This document shows positions 24,851 through 32,975 of a stretch of DNA of 44,487 bases, one piece after another. The DNA comes from Planctomycetota bacterium. Its GTDB lineage: Bacteria > Planctomycetota > UBA11346. A program made the position numbers and the translations under genes. Numbering within the stretch: the first letter of the stretch is position 1; each line of letters starts with the position of its first letter. The stretch is taken from NCBI GenBank assembly GCA_013816485.1, contig JACDEI010000042.1, positions 1-44,487 on the forward strand, given 5' to 3'. The notes under the pieces are model-generated. The model worked only from the letters and a program-made list of their open reading frames with translations. It made no database searches and was not told where the DNA came from.

Positions 24851-27076
24851 ATGCGTACCCTGCCCCTGTCTTCGTTGCTCTTGTGCTTCGCCTGCGCCCT
24901 GCCGGCGGAGGACGCGGTGCCGGCACCGAAACCTGCGCCGGTCACGCCGACGCCCACGGTCGCACCGACGCCGACTCCGACGCCGACGCCCGCGGTCACG
25001 CCGGCACCAGTGGCGACGGACACGACGCCCCCGGCCACTGAGCCGCCGGTGCCGGTGGTGGAGGCGCGCCCGGATGGCCGCTTCATGCTGGAGTTCCGCG
25101 GTGCGCGCCTGGGCCAAGTGCTCGACTACCTCTCTGCCGTCGCCGGCTACGTCATCGCCAATCCGGTCGAGCTGCCCACGCCGCTGACGCTGGTGGCGAA
25201 ACAGCCGGTCACGCCGCAGGAAGCGGTGGACGCGCTCAACAGCGTGCTGATCGCGCAGAACTACGCGGTGATCGTGCGTCAGAAGACCCTGCACGTGGTG
25301 CCGCTCGCCACCGCGCGGCAGCACAACCTGCCGGTCTTCATCGGCTCCGATCCGGCACGTATTCCCGACACCGATCAGATGGTGACGCAGGTGATGCCGG
25401 TGCAGTTTGCGCTGGTGAAGGATCTGGCGGACAACCTCCAGCCGCTGCTCAATGTCCAGTCGGCGACGTTGGCGGCAAACGAGAGCAGCAACGTGCTGAT
25501 CCTGACCGACACCCAGGCGCACATCAAACGCATCGCGGCGATTATCCAGGCGATCGACCGCGCGGTCGGCGGTGAGCAGGCGGTCAAGGTCTTCACCCTA
25601 GCGCACGCCGACGCAGAGAAGGTCGCGCAGATCATCAACAGCCTCTACGGCAGCCAGTCGACGCAGACGCGCGGCGGCAACCAGGGCCAGCAGTTCAATC
25701 GCAACCGGGGAAACAACCAGCAACAGCAACAAACTCAAGGCGGTCGTGAGATCGAAGTGCAGGCCGCTGCCGACAGCGGCACCAACAGCCTGGTGGTACG
25801 TGCTTCGCCCGAGACGCTGGTGCTGCTCGGCGACGTGGTGTTGCAGCTCGACCGCGACAACTCGGCACGTGATGACGTGCTGCTCTACCGCGTGCGCAAC
25901 GGCAAGGCCGCCGATTTGGCGACCTCGCTCAACGAACTGTTCCAGGGCATCCAGGCGAGCACCAGTTCGACCCAGACGCGCACCGCTGGACAGACCGGCG
26001 CGCGTGGCACGACCGTCACCACGCAACCGGCGCCGGCCACGCGTGTGGTCACCGCAGTAACGGCATCGGGCGCGAACGCCAACAGCGGCGACGCCGGATT
26101 GGACCTCAGCGGTCAAGTACGCGTGGTCGCCGATGCGGTGAGCAATTCGGTGATGGTGTTGTCACCTGAGCGCAATTTCGACCGTATCCGTCGGCTATTG
26201 GAGCAGCTCGACCAGCCGGTGAAACAGGTGCTGGTGCGCGTGCTGGTGGCGGAGGTCACGTTGGAGAGGGGCCTCGATCTCGGTGTCGAACTGACCGGCG
26301 GCAGCAAGAACAGTACCACCGCGTCGAACGTCTTCACCGACTTCAACCTCTTCGACTCGGCGCTCGGCGTGAACGGCTTCCTGATCGAGAACACCGATTT
26401 CCGTGCGGCCATCCGCGCACTGGCGACCAATACCAAATTCGACGTGTTGTCGCGGCCCTACATCCTGACCACCGACAACCGCGAGGCGACGGTCAACGTC
26501 AGCCAGGAAGTGCCGGTCATCAGCGGCTCGCGCACCGACCTGAACAACAACGTCACCAGCACCTTCGACCGGCGCGATGTCGGCATCATCCTCACCGTCA
26601 CGCCGCAGATAAACAGCGAAGGCCTAGTGGTGCTCGATGTCACGCAGGAACTTTCCGCACTCAGCGATCAGGCGATCCCGGTCGCGGCGGATGTCGAATC
26701 GCCAATCATCAACAAACGCACCATGACCACGCGGGTGCTGGTCGAACACGGTCAGACCGCGGTGATCGGAGGTCTGGTCACGGACCAGGTCGCCCAGACC
26801 GTGCGCAAGGTGCCGTTGCTCGGTGATATCCCGCTGCTCGGCGCATTGTTCCGTCGCACCGAATCGACCAAGAGTCAAATCGAACTGCTGGTGTTCCTCA
26901 CCCCGCAGGTGGTGAAGAATCCGCAGGAGCTGGCCGATCTCAGCCGGCAACTGCGCGGCGAGATGCAACGCCTCGACGCGGCGGTAGAAAAGGGTCTGCT
27001 GCAACAGCACCTGGAGCAGTTGGGAAAAACACGTGCGGCAGCGACGCCGACAACGGGAGCAGGCAATGGTAAATAA
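24851..27076 (+). CDS. gspD: Type II secretion secretin GspD
   Basis: 741 aa outer-membrane channel. A signal peptide (LPLSSLLLCFACALPAED) and an unusual Pro/Thr repeat linker (about 25-70, PTPTPTPTP) precede the N0 domain (FMLEFRGARLGQVLDYLSAVAGYVI). N1-N3 domains follow, with low-complexity Gln/Asn/Gly (QFNRNRGNNQQQQQ) and Thr/Ala-rich inserts, then the secretin core (VLVRVLVAEVTLERGLDLGVEL, VNVSQEVPVISGS, GIILTVTPQIN, and the C-terminal TAVIGGLVTDQ..KVPLLGDIPLLGALFRR). All signatures are intact. Its 3' end overlaps the following lipoprotein gene by 11 nt. Confidence 0.95.
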   Translation: MRTLPLSSLLLCFACALPAEDAVPAPKPAPVTPTPTVAPTPTPTPTPAVTPAPVATDTTPPATEPPVPVVEARPDGRFMLEFRGARLGQVLDYLSAVAGYVIANPVELPTPLTLVAKQPVTPQEAVDALNSVLIAQNYAVIVRQKTLHVVPLATARQHNLPVFIGSDPARIPDTDQMVTQVMPVQFALVKDLADNLQPLLNVQSATLAANESSNVLILTDTQAHIKRIAAIIQAIDRAVGGEQAVKVFTLAHADAEKVAQIINSLYGSQSTQTRGGNQGQQFNRNRGNNQQQQQTQGGREIEVQAAADSGTNSLVVRASPETLVLLGDVVLQLDRDNSARDDVLLYRVRNGKAADLATSLNELFQGIQASTSSTQTRTAGQTGARGTTVTTQPAPATRVVTAVTASGANANSGDAGLDLSGQVRVVADAVSNSVMVLSPERNFDRIRRLLEQLDQPVKQVLVRVLVAEVTLERGLDLGVELTGGSKNSTTASNVFTDFNLFDSALGVNGFLIENTDFRAAIRALATNTKFDVLSRPYILTTDNREATVNVSQEVPVISGSRTDLNNNVTSTFDRRDVGIILTVTPQINSEGLVVLDVTQELSALSDQAIPVAADVESPIINKRTMTTRVLVEHGQTAVIGGLVTDQVAQTVRKVPLLGDIPLLGALFRRTESTKSQIELLVFLTPQVVKNPQELADLSRQLRGEMQRLDAAVEKGLLQQHLEQLGKTRAAATPTTGAGNGK

Positions 27077-27539
27077 AACCCTTTGCTGGTCGGGACGGTT
27101 GCTGTGCCTGCTGACTGTGCTGCTGCTCTTCAGTGGTTGCGGCGAGGAACGCGCGAGCAAGGAGGATCCGCAGAAACCGCCGTGGCCGGAACAGGGCGCA
27201 CCGGATGCGCTGCATGCGCTGGCCGAGGATCTGCTCGCGTACCAGAGTGCGCTCGGCCGTCTGCCCAATGACCTCGCGCTGCTCGACCGCTCGGGCCTCA
27301 TCAGCGGCGGACCGTACGCGGCCAAGGGCTACGCCTATCACCCGACTGGCATCGGCGTGCTCAAGGACGGTTGGCGCGTGATGGTCGCCGACGAGCAGTT
27401 GCGCCAGCCCGACCGCTTGTGGTGTGTCGTGCGTCCACCGGTGCGCGTCAGCGGTCGGCCTGGATTGCGCGTGGCACAGATCCCGCTGGATGAATTACGC
27501 GCTGCCGCCGCGACCGCCGGTGGAGGCGCGTCGCCGTGA
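27066..27539 (+). CDS. Small lipoprotein encoded after gspD
   Basis: 157 aa. The lipoprotein signal reads WSGRLLCLLTVLLLFSGC with the lipobox Cys at about residue 25. The mature part contains ALHALAEDLLAYQSALGRLPNDLALLDRSGLI and YHPTGIGVLKDGWRVMVADE, reminiscent of a pseudopilin-type body without its helix; the small protein at 326-745 has a similar flavour. Overlap with gspD and a GTGA overlap with the next gene show it belongs to the operon. A role as pilotin or secretin accessory is plausible from position only. Confidence 0.75.
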   Translation: MVNKTLCWSGRLLCLLTVLLLFSGCGEERASKEDPQKPPWPEQGAPDALHALAEDLLAYQSALGRLPNDLALLDRSGLISGGPYAAKGYAYHPTGIGVLKDGWRVMVADEQLRQPDRLWCVVRPPVRVSGRPGLRVAQIPLDELRAAAATAGGGASP

Positions 27540-28213
27540 CCCGCCTCTTGCTGATCGAAGACAACGACCGTCTGCGCGAAACGCTGTCCGCCGGTTTGCG
27601 CGCGCAGGGCTACGCGGTCGACACCGCGACGGATGGTCTCGACGGTTGGCGTCAGGCGAGCGAAGCGGCGCACGACGTGATCATCCTCGACCGCATGATG
27701 CCTGGGCTCGACGGCCTGGAGGTGCTGCGCCGTCTGCGCACCTCCGGCTCGTCAGTGCCGGTGTTGTTGCTGACCGCACGCGACGCGGTCGAGGACCGTG
27801 TCGCCGGCCTCGATGCCGGCGCCGATGACTACCTGACCAAACCCTTCGCCGTGGCCGAACTGCTGGCGCGCCTGCGCATGCTGCTGCGCCGTGGTCAACA
27901 CCGTGCCGATCCGGTGGTGGTGCTCGACGACATGGAGATCGACACCGTCGCGCGCAGCGTGCGCCGCGCCGGGCGTCGCCTGCACGTCACGCCCAAGGAA
28001 TACGCGCTGATCGATTACCTGCTGGCCCGTCCAGGCGAAGTCATCAGCCGTGCCGAACTGGCGCGTCATCTCTATGACGACGAGAGCGAGGCCAGCGCCA
28101 ACGCGGTCGAGGTGCTGGTGATGCGTCTGCGGCGCAAACTGCATCCGCCGGGTGCGGCACCGGTACTGCATACGCGTCGTGGGTTCGGTTATCAGCTCGG
28201 GGGTGAACCGTGA
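27536..28213 (+). CDS. OmpR-family response regulator
   Basis: 225 aa. The receiver domain has the acidic pair in LLIEDN, phospho-acceptor Asp52 (ILDRMMPGLDG), Thr80 and Lys102 (TKPF). A winged-helix Trans_reg_C domain follows (VTPKEYALIDYLLARPGEVISRAELARHLY, ending HTRRGFGYQL). The start is GTG overlapping the lipoprotein stop. It is the likely partner of the kinase that follows, and its place at the end of the gsp operon suggests that it controls secretion genes. Confidence 0.93.
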   Translation: MTRLLLIEDNDRLRETLSAGLRAQGYAVDTATDGLDGWRQASEAAHDVIILDRMMPGLDGLEVLRRLRTSGSSVPVLLLTARDAVEDRVAGLDAGADDYLTKPFAVAELLARLRMLLRRGQHRADPVVVLDDMEIDTVARSVRRAGRRLHVTPKEYALIDYLLARPGEVISRAELARHLYDDESEASANAVEVLVMRLRRKLHPPGAAPVLHTRRGFGYQLGGEP

Positions 28214-28219
28214 CAGCCA

Positions 28220-28322
28220 ATGCAGCATGCAGCAGGCAGCATGCAGAATATGGCGGTGGTGGCGCACCTGCGTGCGTGCCGGGCAACGCCGTCATTCATC
28301 ATTTATCATTCATCATTCATCG
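28220..28322. repeat. Paired 7-bp arrays between response regulator and kinase
   Basis: The left array 28220-28250 is built from ATGCAGC (4 x 7 + 3). The right array 28292-28322 is built from TCATTCA (4 x 7 + 3). The spacer is 41 nt. The geometry equals the gspG/gspH cassette, but the two arms are not complementary to each other. The 122-nt gap between the genes holds nothing else. Confidence 0.85.
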
Positions 28323-28334
28323 TTCTGTCTTCCC

Positions 28335-29915
28335 ATGACTTCCCTCAACCGCCGCGTCATCGTCACCGTTGTCGGTGTCACCTCGCTGGTGGTGCTGGTG
28401 GCCTCACTCGCGTTATGGCTGGTCATGCAGTCGATGCTGGTGAAGAACGTCGATCGCGAGCTGGCCAGCCGCATCGAGCGCATGAAGCGCTTCGAGCCGC
28501 TCGGGTCACCGGATTTCTGGCGCTCGACCACCAACGACAGCCGAAAGCGTTTTGTTGAACGTGGCTCCAGCGACTGGCGCATGCTGATGCAGGCGATCGA
28601 TCTCCGCGACGGCAGCGAACTGCATCGCTCCAGCCTGCTGACCGTCGGGCTCGATCTGGCGCCGATCGCCTCCACGCCGATGGCGATCGAGGTGCCGACC
28701 GACCACCACCTGGAGGACGGGTCGACCGTACGCATGGTGGCATTCAAGATGACGCATCAGATGCGTGGCGATGGACGCCGCGACTGGCGCGATGGCCCCC
28801 GTCCGGAGGGACCTCCTCACGCTGGCCGTCCGGCGACGCCGGGCGAGGCACCGCCTGTCACGAGCGCCACGACCGGAGCTTCGACCGAGCCAGCCAAGCC
28901 ACCGCCTCCGCCGAACGAGTTGATCGTGCCGTCCGCCCAAGGCCATCCGCCCGAGACACCACATCAGGGCGTGATGATCTACATCGCCCTCGGTCTGGAG
29001 CAGGTCGACGGCGAGCTGTCGCGGATGGCGATGGTGCTCGGCGTGTTGTGGGCGGCCGCGACCTTGTTGGCCTTCGGCACCATCCTGCTGTTGCGCCCGG
29101 CGGTGCTCAAACCCACGCGCGACCTCGCCGCGGCGATCGCCAGGCTCGGACCGGATGACCTAGCCGCGCGCGTGCCGGTGCAGGAGGCTCCGCAGGAGAT
29201 GCGGGTGGTGGTCGATTGTCTCAATGGCTTGTTCGACCGGCTGGAGCAGGCGTTCAAACGCGAGCAGGCGACCATCGCCAACATCGCGCACGAGCTGCGC
29301 ACGCCGGTGGCCGAACTGCGCACCGCGCTGGAGTTCCGTCAAATGACCGCGACCGGTGAAGACCGGGCCGAGCTCGATGCGCTGCTCACCACGGTCATGC
29401 GCATGCAGACGCAGGTCTCGAACCTGCTGCTGCTCGCCCGGCTTGAAGCCGGCAAGGAAACGCTGGTGCGCAGCGATGCTGACCTGGGCGACTTGGTCAG
29501 CGAGGTGGTGGAGCGCTGGGAGGATCGCGCCAACGCGCGCGGCCTGGATCTCAGCCTGGGCACGTTCGCCCGCGCGCCGGTCACCACCTCGCCGGATCAC
29601 CTGGGGTTGGTGCTGGACAACCTCTTCAGCAATGCCGTCGCGCACGCCACCGCGGCTGGAGTCATCAGCGTCACGGTGGCGGCGAGCGACCACGAGGTCT
29701 CGCTCACCGTCGCCAATCCCTTCAGCGGCACGCTCGATATGCAGCAGCTCAGCCAAGCGTACTACCGTGGCGACGATGCTCGTCATGGCGGCGATCACAC
29801 CGGCCTGGGACTGGCCCTCTGCCAACGGCTCTGCCGTCTGCTCGACGCGCGCCTCGAGCTCAGCCACGCTGATGGCCAGTTCCGTGCGAGCGTGGTGCTG
29901 AAGAAAAGGGGCTAG
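28335..29915 (+). CDS. Membrane sensor histidine kinase
   Basis: 526 aa. The N-terminal helix (VIVTVVGVTSLVVLVASLALWLV) and a second helix near 233-254 bracket a periplasmic sensor region with a Pro-rich insert (about 157-195). HAMP follows (KPTRDLAAAIARLGPDDLAARV), then HisKA with His319 (IANIAHELRTPVAELRTAL), N box DNLFSNAVAHA and G2 box HTGLGLALCQRLC. The usual D-x-G-x-G box is replaced by VANPFSGTL, a diverged G1 seen in some kinases; activity is still likely. ATG 28335 starts just before the first helix. Partner of the regulator 121 nt upstream. Its stop codon lies inside a repeat array. Confidence 0.9.
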   Translation: MTSLNRRVIVTVVGVTSLVVLVASLALWLVMQSMLVKNVDRELASRIERMKRFEPLGSPDFWRSTTNDSRKRFVERGSSDWRMLMQAIDLRDGSELHRSSLLTVGLDLAPIASTPMAIEVPTDHHLEDGSTVRMVAFKMTHQMRGDGRRDWRDGPRPEGPPHAGRPATPGEAPPVTSATTGASTEPAKPPPPPNELIVPSAQGHPPETPHQGVMIYIALGLEQVDGELSRMAMVLGVLWAAATLLAFGTILLLRPAVLKPTRDLAAAIARLGPDDLAARVPVQEAPQEMRVVVDCLNGLFDRLEQAFKREQATIANIAHELRTPVAELRTALEFRQMTATGEDRAELDALLTTVMRMQTQVSNLLLLARLEAGKETLVRSDADLGDLVSEVVERWEDRANARGLDLSLGTFARAPVTTSPDHLGLVLDNLFSNAVAHATAAGVISVTVAASDHEVSLTVANPFSGTLDMQQLSQAYYRGDDARHGGDHTGLGLALCQRLCRLLDARLELSHADGQFRASVVLKKRG

Positions 29916-29982
29916 AGGCTAGGGGCGTAGGTTCACGTGTCAGGTGGTTTGCTGACGGCTGATGCCTGAAGCCTGATGCGTC
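29908..29982. repeat. Degenerate 7-bp arrays after the sensor kinase
   Basis: The left array 29908-29931 has GGGGCTA, GAGGCTA, GGGGCGT and AGG, and contains the kinase stop codon. The right array 29952-29982 has CTGACGG, CTGATGC, CTGAAGC, CTGATGC and GTC (4 x 7 + 3 = 31). The arms are not mutually complementary. The 136-nt gap to trpC shows no clear terminator. Confidence 0.65.
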
Positions 29983-30051
29983 GTCGCATCACGCCTCTAC
30001 CGCCGCCTTCTCCACCTTGCCGAAGTCCAATCCGCACCAGCATGCCCGCCC

Positions 30052-30831
30052 ATGATCCTGGAGAAGATCGTCGCCCACAAACGCACCGAACTGCCGGCCC
30101 TGCCGCCGGTCGATCGTGCCGTGCTGCGCGATCTGCCGGCCTGCCGTGGGTTTCGTGCCGCGCTCAAACGCCCGGCGAAGGACACCGTCCACGTTATCGC
30201 CGAGTGCAAGAAGGGCAGTCCGTCGAAGGGCGTGTTCGTCAAGGACTACGATCCCGTGCTGGTGGCCTACAATTATCTGCTTGGCGGCGCGCACTGCTGT
30301 TCCGTGCTGACCGATGAGAAGTTCTTCTACGGCCACCTCGACCATCTGAAGCGCGTGCATGCCGCCGTCGCCATCCCGACCATCCGCAAAGATTTCATCA
30401 TCGACGAGCGCCAGATCGCCGAGGCGCGTCTGGCCGGTGCCGACGCCATCCTGCTGATCGTTGCCTGTCTGGAGGATGGCCCACTGCGCGATCTGCAAGG
30501 CTTCGCCAAGGACATCGGCCTGGATGTGCTGGTCGAAGTGCACGACGCCGACGAAGCGATGCGTGCGCTCAAAGTCGGCACCGATCTGGTCGGCGTGAAC
30601 AACCGCAACCTCAATGATTTTTCCGTCAGCCTGCAGAACACCTACGACCTGCTGCCCGCACTCATCGACGGCCAACGCGTGGTGGTGAGCGAAAGCGGCA
30701 TCCACACCCGTGACGACTGCCGTGCCCTGGAAGCCGCCGGCGTCGACGCCGTGCTGGTCGGCGAAGCCCTGATGACCGCCCCCGACCCCGCCGCCGCGCT
30801 CCGAAAACTGCGCGGCAAGCTGTTGGCCTGA
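30052..30831 (+). CDS. trpC: Indole-3-glycerol-phosphate synthase
   Basis: 259 aa TIM barrel that closes the indole ring in tryptophan synthesis. It has MILEKIVAHKRTEL at the start, then VIAECKKGSPSKG (phosphate and catalytic Lys), SVLTDEKFFYG, IRKDFIIDERQI (second catalytic Lys), ILLIVACL, VGVNNRNL and the C-terminal VSESGIHTRDD and LVGEALM. All are typical and in order. It stands alone here without other trp genes and is followed by a tRNA gene. Confidence 0.94.
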   Translation: MILEKIVAHKRTELPALPPVDRAVLRDLPACRGFRAALKRPAKDTVHVIAECKKGSPSKGVFVKDYDPVLVAYNYLLGGAHCCSVLTDEKFFYGHLDHLKRVHAAVAIPTIRKDFIIDERQIAEARLAGADAILLIVACLEDGPLRDLQGFAKDIGLDVLVEVHDADEAMRALKVGTDLVGVNNRNLNDFSVSLQNTYDLLPALIDGQRVVVSESGIHTRDDCRALEAAGVDAVLVGEALMTAPDPAAALRKLRGKLLA

Positions 30832-30882
30832 GCGCTCTTGAAATCCGCACTTCGGCCACAAGATCCGCCCCTCCAACCGTGA

Positions 30883-30959
30883 GCCCGCTTAGCTCAGTTG
30901 GCTAGAGCACCACCTTGACATGGTGGGGGTCAGAGGTTCGAGTCCTCTAGCGGGTACCA
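30883..30959 (+). tRNA. tRNA-Val (GAC)
   Basis: A 77-nt cloverleaf. Acceptor GCCCGCT pairs with AGCGGGT (one terminal G-U). The D arm contains AGCTCAGTTGG. The anticodon stem-loop CCACC-TTGACAT-GGTGG has anticodon GAC. The T arm AGAGG-TTCGAGT-CCTCT is followed by discriminator A and an encoded CCA at 30957-30959. A terminator follows at once, and an integrase gene converges on it. Confidence 0.96.
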
Positions 30960-30961
30960 AA

Positions 30962-30997
30962 CATAACCCTCGGCGAAAGCCGGGGGTTATGGCTTTT
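30962..30997 (+). terminator. Intrinsic terminator of tRNA-Val
   Basis: CATAACCCTCGGC (30962-30974) pairs with GCCGGGGGTTATG (30979-30991) around a GAAA loop, 13 bp with one G-U. GCTTTT follows. Its right half recurs near 40.6 kb (see findings). Confidence 0.88.
30979..30997. other. Candidate attachment-site copy (left)
   Basis: The right half of the tRNA terminator, with exact core GGGGTTATGGCTTT (30983-30996), recurs at 40598-40611. Both copies are preceded by GCGAAAG. With an integrase gene 110 nt away, this could be one end of an integrated element. The match is short, and it does not extend into the tRNA itself. Confidence 0.35.
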
Positions 30998-31106
30998 CAA
31001 GCGGAGGCTCTTATTTGGGTTGGTCCCCAATCTGGTCCCCAATTTCGTCGTAAGTCGCGTTTTCGCTCGACGTAAGTGGAAGGCGACCAAGTACCCGGAC
31101 CAGCAC

Positions 31107-32138
31107 TTACGCACCGGTCCGGGTCGATGATTGGGAAGGTCTGGTTGCCGCGCTGCCGGCATTGATGTCCCGGTCGTAGGAGCGCAGGTGCCCGTAGTGG
31201 CGGTGCAACATGCGGGCGTCCGCGTGTCCTAACCACTTCGAAACCTTGAAGTCTGGTACGTTGGCGATGAGCAGGTTGCTCGCGAAGGAGTGTCGCATGC
31301 CGTAGGCGGTGATGGCCTTTCCGCCCGCGGCGACGATGCGCTCATTCACGCGCTTCCAGACCTTTTTCGGATCGTAGCGATAGGCCCATGGTGCATTCGG
31401 CTTCCGCTTCGTGCGCACCACGGTGGCTTCCAGCAGGTACCCACTCGGACGCCGGAAGTCGCATAGGATATCGTACAGCCGATCACAGATCGGAATGGCC
31501 CGTGCTTCGCCGTCTTTGGGAGTCCATTCATCATGCGGGGTGATGTGGGCGACAGGACAGCGCGCCTTGGTGAGCGGATCGATCGCATCGAGTTCGATGT
31601 CCTGCCATCGAAGCATGATCGCCTCCTCGGGTCTTAGGCCGAGAAAGCAACCGATGGCAACGTAGAGTACGGCAGTGGCTGTCTGGGCATCTTCTCGGGC
31701 GCAGGAGAGGGCAAATTCAACCTCGGTCGCTGTCCACCAGGCGCGCTCGTTGCGTTCCTTCGGTGGCACTTTGAGTTTGCGGATCGACTTGAAGAACTGC
31801 GTCGACAAGAGTCCCTGATTGAATGCCCAGGTCAGGTAGGTCTTCACGATGTTGAAGCCGTCGTTTGCTGTGCCTGCAGAGGTGGCTGTGGCAATCTGTG
31901 CGCGGGCGCGAGTGATCGCCGCCTCGTTCAACGTGACCAAGACGCTTCGTTCGCCGAGTTCGCGCCGCCAGAGTGCGAGGTGATACCGGTCACGTTCAAT
32001 GGTGGTCGGGCGGAGTGTCTGTTCGCGACTTTTGAAGAGGTGACCGAAGAGGTCGCCGATTGTCGCGATGGGCGCAGCCGATGGTTCCACCAACATAGTG
32101 GCATCATGCCGTTCGTCCCAGTGCTGCTGCCACACCAT
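31107..32138 (-). CDS. Tyrosine-type site-specific recombinase (integrase)
   Basis: 343 aa. An N-terminal SAM-like core-binding domain (TIGDLFGHLFKSREQTLRPTT to about 120) precedes a catalytic domain with Arg169 (GLRPEEAIML), Lys208, Arg282 (AYGMRHSFAS), His305 (LGHADARM) and nucleophile Tyr315 (HRHYGHL). In the box usually H-x-x-R the His is replaced by Tyr279, a tolerated variant. Facing the tRNA-Val gene is the normal posture of a tRNA-targeted integrase. MLVEPSAAP (ATG 32096) is an alternative start. No phage structural or conjugation genes follow, so the element is small, decayed or chromosomally domesticated. Confidence 0.9.
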   Translation of the reverse strand: MVWQQHWDERHDATMLVEPSAAPIATIGDLFGHLFKSREQTLRPTTIERDRYHLALWRRELGERSVLVTLNEAAITRARAQIATATSAGTANDGFNIVKTYLTWAFNQGLLSTQFFKSIRKLKVPPKERNERAWWTATEVEFALSCAREDAQTATAVLYVAIGCFLGLRPEEAIMLRWQDIELDAIDPLTKARCPVAHITPHDEWTPKDGEARAIPICDRLYDILCDFRRPSGYLLEATVVRTKRKPNAPWAYRYDPKKVWKRVNERIVAAGGKAITAYGMRHSFASNLLIANVPDFKVSKWLGHADARMLHRHYGHLRSYDRDINAGSAATRPSQSSTRTGA

Positions 32139-32197
32139 AGATGGCGTAGATCAGACGCAGACGGCGGAACCAGGCGGGGAAGTGGTCCAGCTTATCA

Positions 32198-32623
32198 TCA
32201 CCACCGCACCCCCAACGACTCCAGGTGCTGCACGTAGGTCGCTGGGTTCATCACCACGACACCGTGGCGTATGCTCTTGGGAAAATCCGCGATGTTCCCG
32301 GTCACCAGCACTGCGCCGGTACGATGGGCGAGAGCCAGAAAGATCAGGTCGTCTGGATCGGGACCAGCAGATGGCCATGCAGGTAGGTCCTGGTCGACGA
32401 GATGAGCACCTGAGATCAAAGCGTTCAGCCACAGCGGCGGAAACTTCCACTTCTTGAAACGGGCTCGGTTCACTACCTCGACGTACTCGGTGGTGATAGC
32501 CGGGCAGACGACAGGGACGATGGCCCCGGCCAAGGCCGCATCGACGATCCTGGCCGGATGACCAGCCGGCTGAATGCCGGCGGAGACGACGATGTTGGTA
32601 TCGAGGACGACCAGGACGCTCAT
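32198..32623 (-). CDS. PIN-domain toxin (COG1569-like)
   Basis: 141 aa. LVVLDTNIVVSAG opens the fold with the first catalytic Asp. Further acidic residues follow in ITTEYVEVV and GPDPDDLIFLALA, then VTGNIADFP near the end. This is the layout of PIN-family RNases of toxin-antitoxin systems of the VapC superfamily. The ATG overlaps the antitoxin stop (ATGA), so the pair is coupled. It lies in the insertion zone beside the integrase. Confidence 0.88.
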   Translation of the reverse strand: MSVLVVLDTNIVVSAGIQPAGHPARIVDAALAGAIVPVVCPAITTEYVEVVNRARFKKWKFPPLWLNALISGAHLVDQDLPAWPSAGPDPDDLIFLALAHRTGAVLVTGNIADFPKSIRHGVVVMNPATYVQHLESLGVRW

Positions 32624-32934
32624 GCGTGAACTGGACGCCGGGTCTTACTGCGTGACCGTCGCTCCTTGCGCACAGCGGCGATCTCGGCTTCGATCTCTGG
32701 GTCGGTCGTCTGGTCGAGTCCGGCCGCGACAGCGCGGGTCTGCCAAGAGCGCAGGTCGGCCCTCGCCATGGCACGGCTCAACTCGATCTCCTGCTCAGCG
32801 AGCCGGGAGGGATCAGCCGGTATGAGGTAGAACAGTGCGCCCGGCCGCCCGGTGACCAACATCGGCCCCTTGGCACCCTTGGCGATGGCCTTGGTTCCAC
32901 GCTGTTGGAGTTCACGGATGGGGATGGTGAGCAT
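32620..32934 (-). CDS. Phd/YefM-like antitoxin
   Basis: 104 aa from ATG 32934. MLTIPIRELQQRGTKAIAKGAKGPMLVTGRPGALFYLIP is the Phd/YefM-type DNA-binding N-domain (beta strand, helix, x-VTxxGxP-type turn). The charged C-terminal half would bind the PIN toxin. A TTG-started form from 32952 is in frame but less likely. It precedes the toxin gene in the usual antitoxin-toxin order. Confidence 0.82.
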   Translation of the reverse strand: MLTIPIRELQQRGTKAIAKGAKGPMLVTGRPGALFYLIPADPSRLAEQEIELSRAMARADLRSWQTRAVAAGLDQTTDPEIEAEIAAVRKERRSRSKTRRPVHA

Positions 32935-32941
32935 GCTGGCG

Positions 32942-32952
32942 ATTGTAGACAA
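32942..32952 (-). promoter_or_regulatory. Palindrome and possible -10 box for the PIN module
   Basis: TTGTAGACAA (32943-32952) is palindromic, and TACAAT on the minus strand overlaps it as a possible -10 box, 8 nt from ATG 32934. A similar palindrome TTGTCTAGCGACAA (32976-32989) lies upstream but merges into the IS21-type end, so its role is ambiguous. Confidence 0.4.
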
Positions 32953-32975
32953 GATGTTGACAAAACAAGGGCATG

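Noticed and set aside
28152..28334. N-terminal extension of the sensor kinase
   Set aside because: The extra residues are encoded by the end of the regulator gene and by repeat arrays. The kinase has a good start directly before its first membrane helix.
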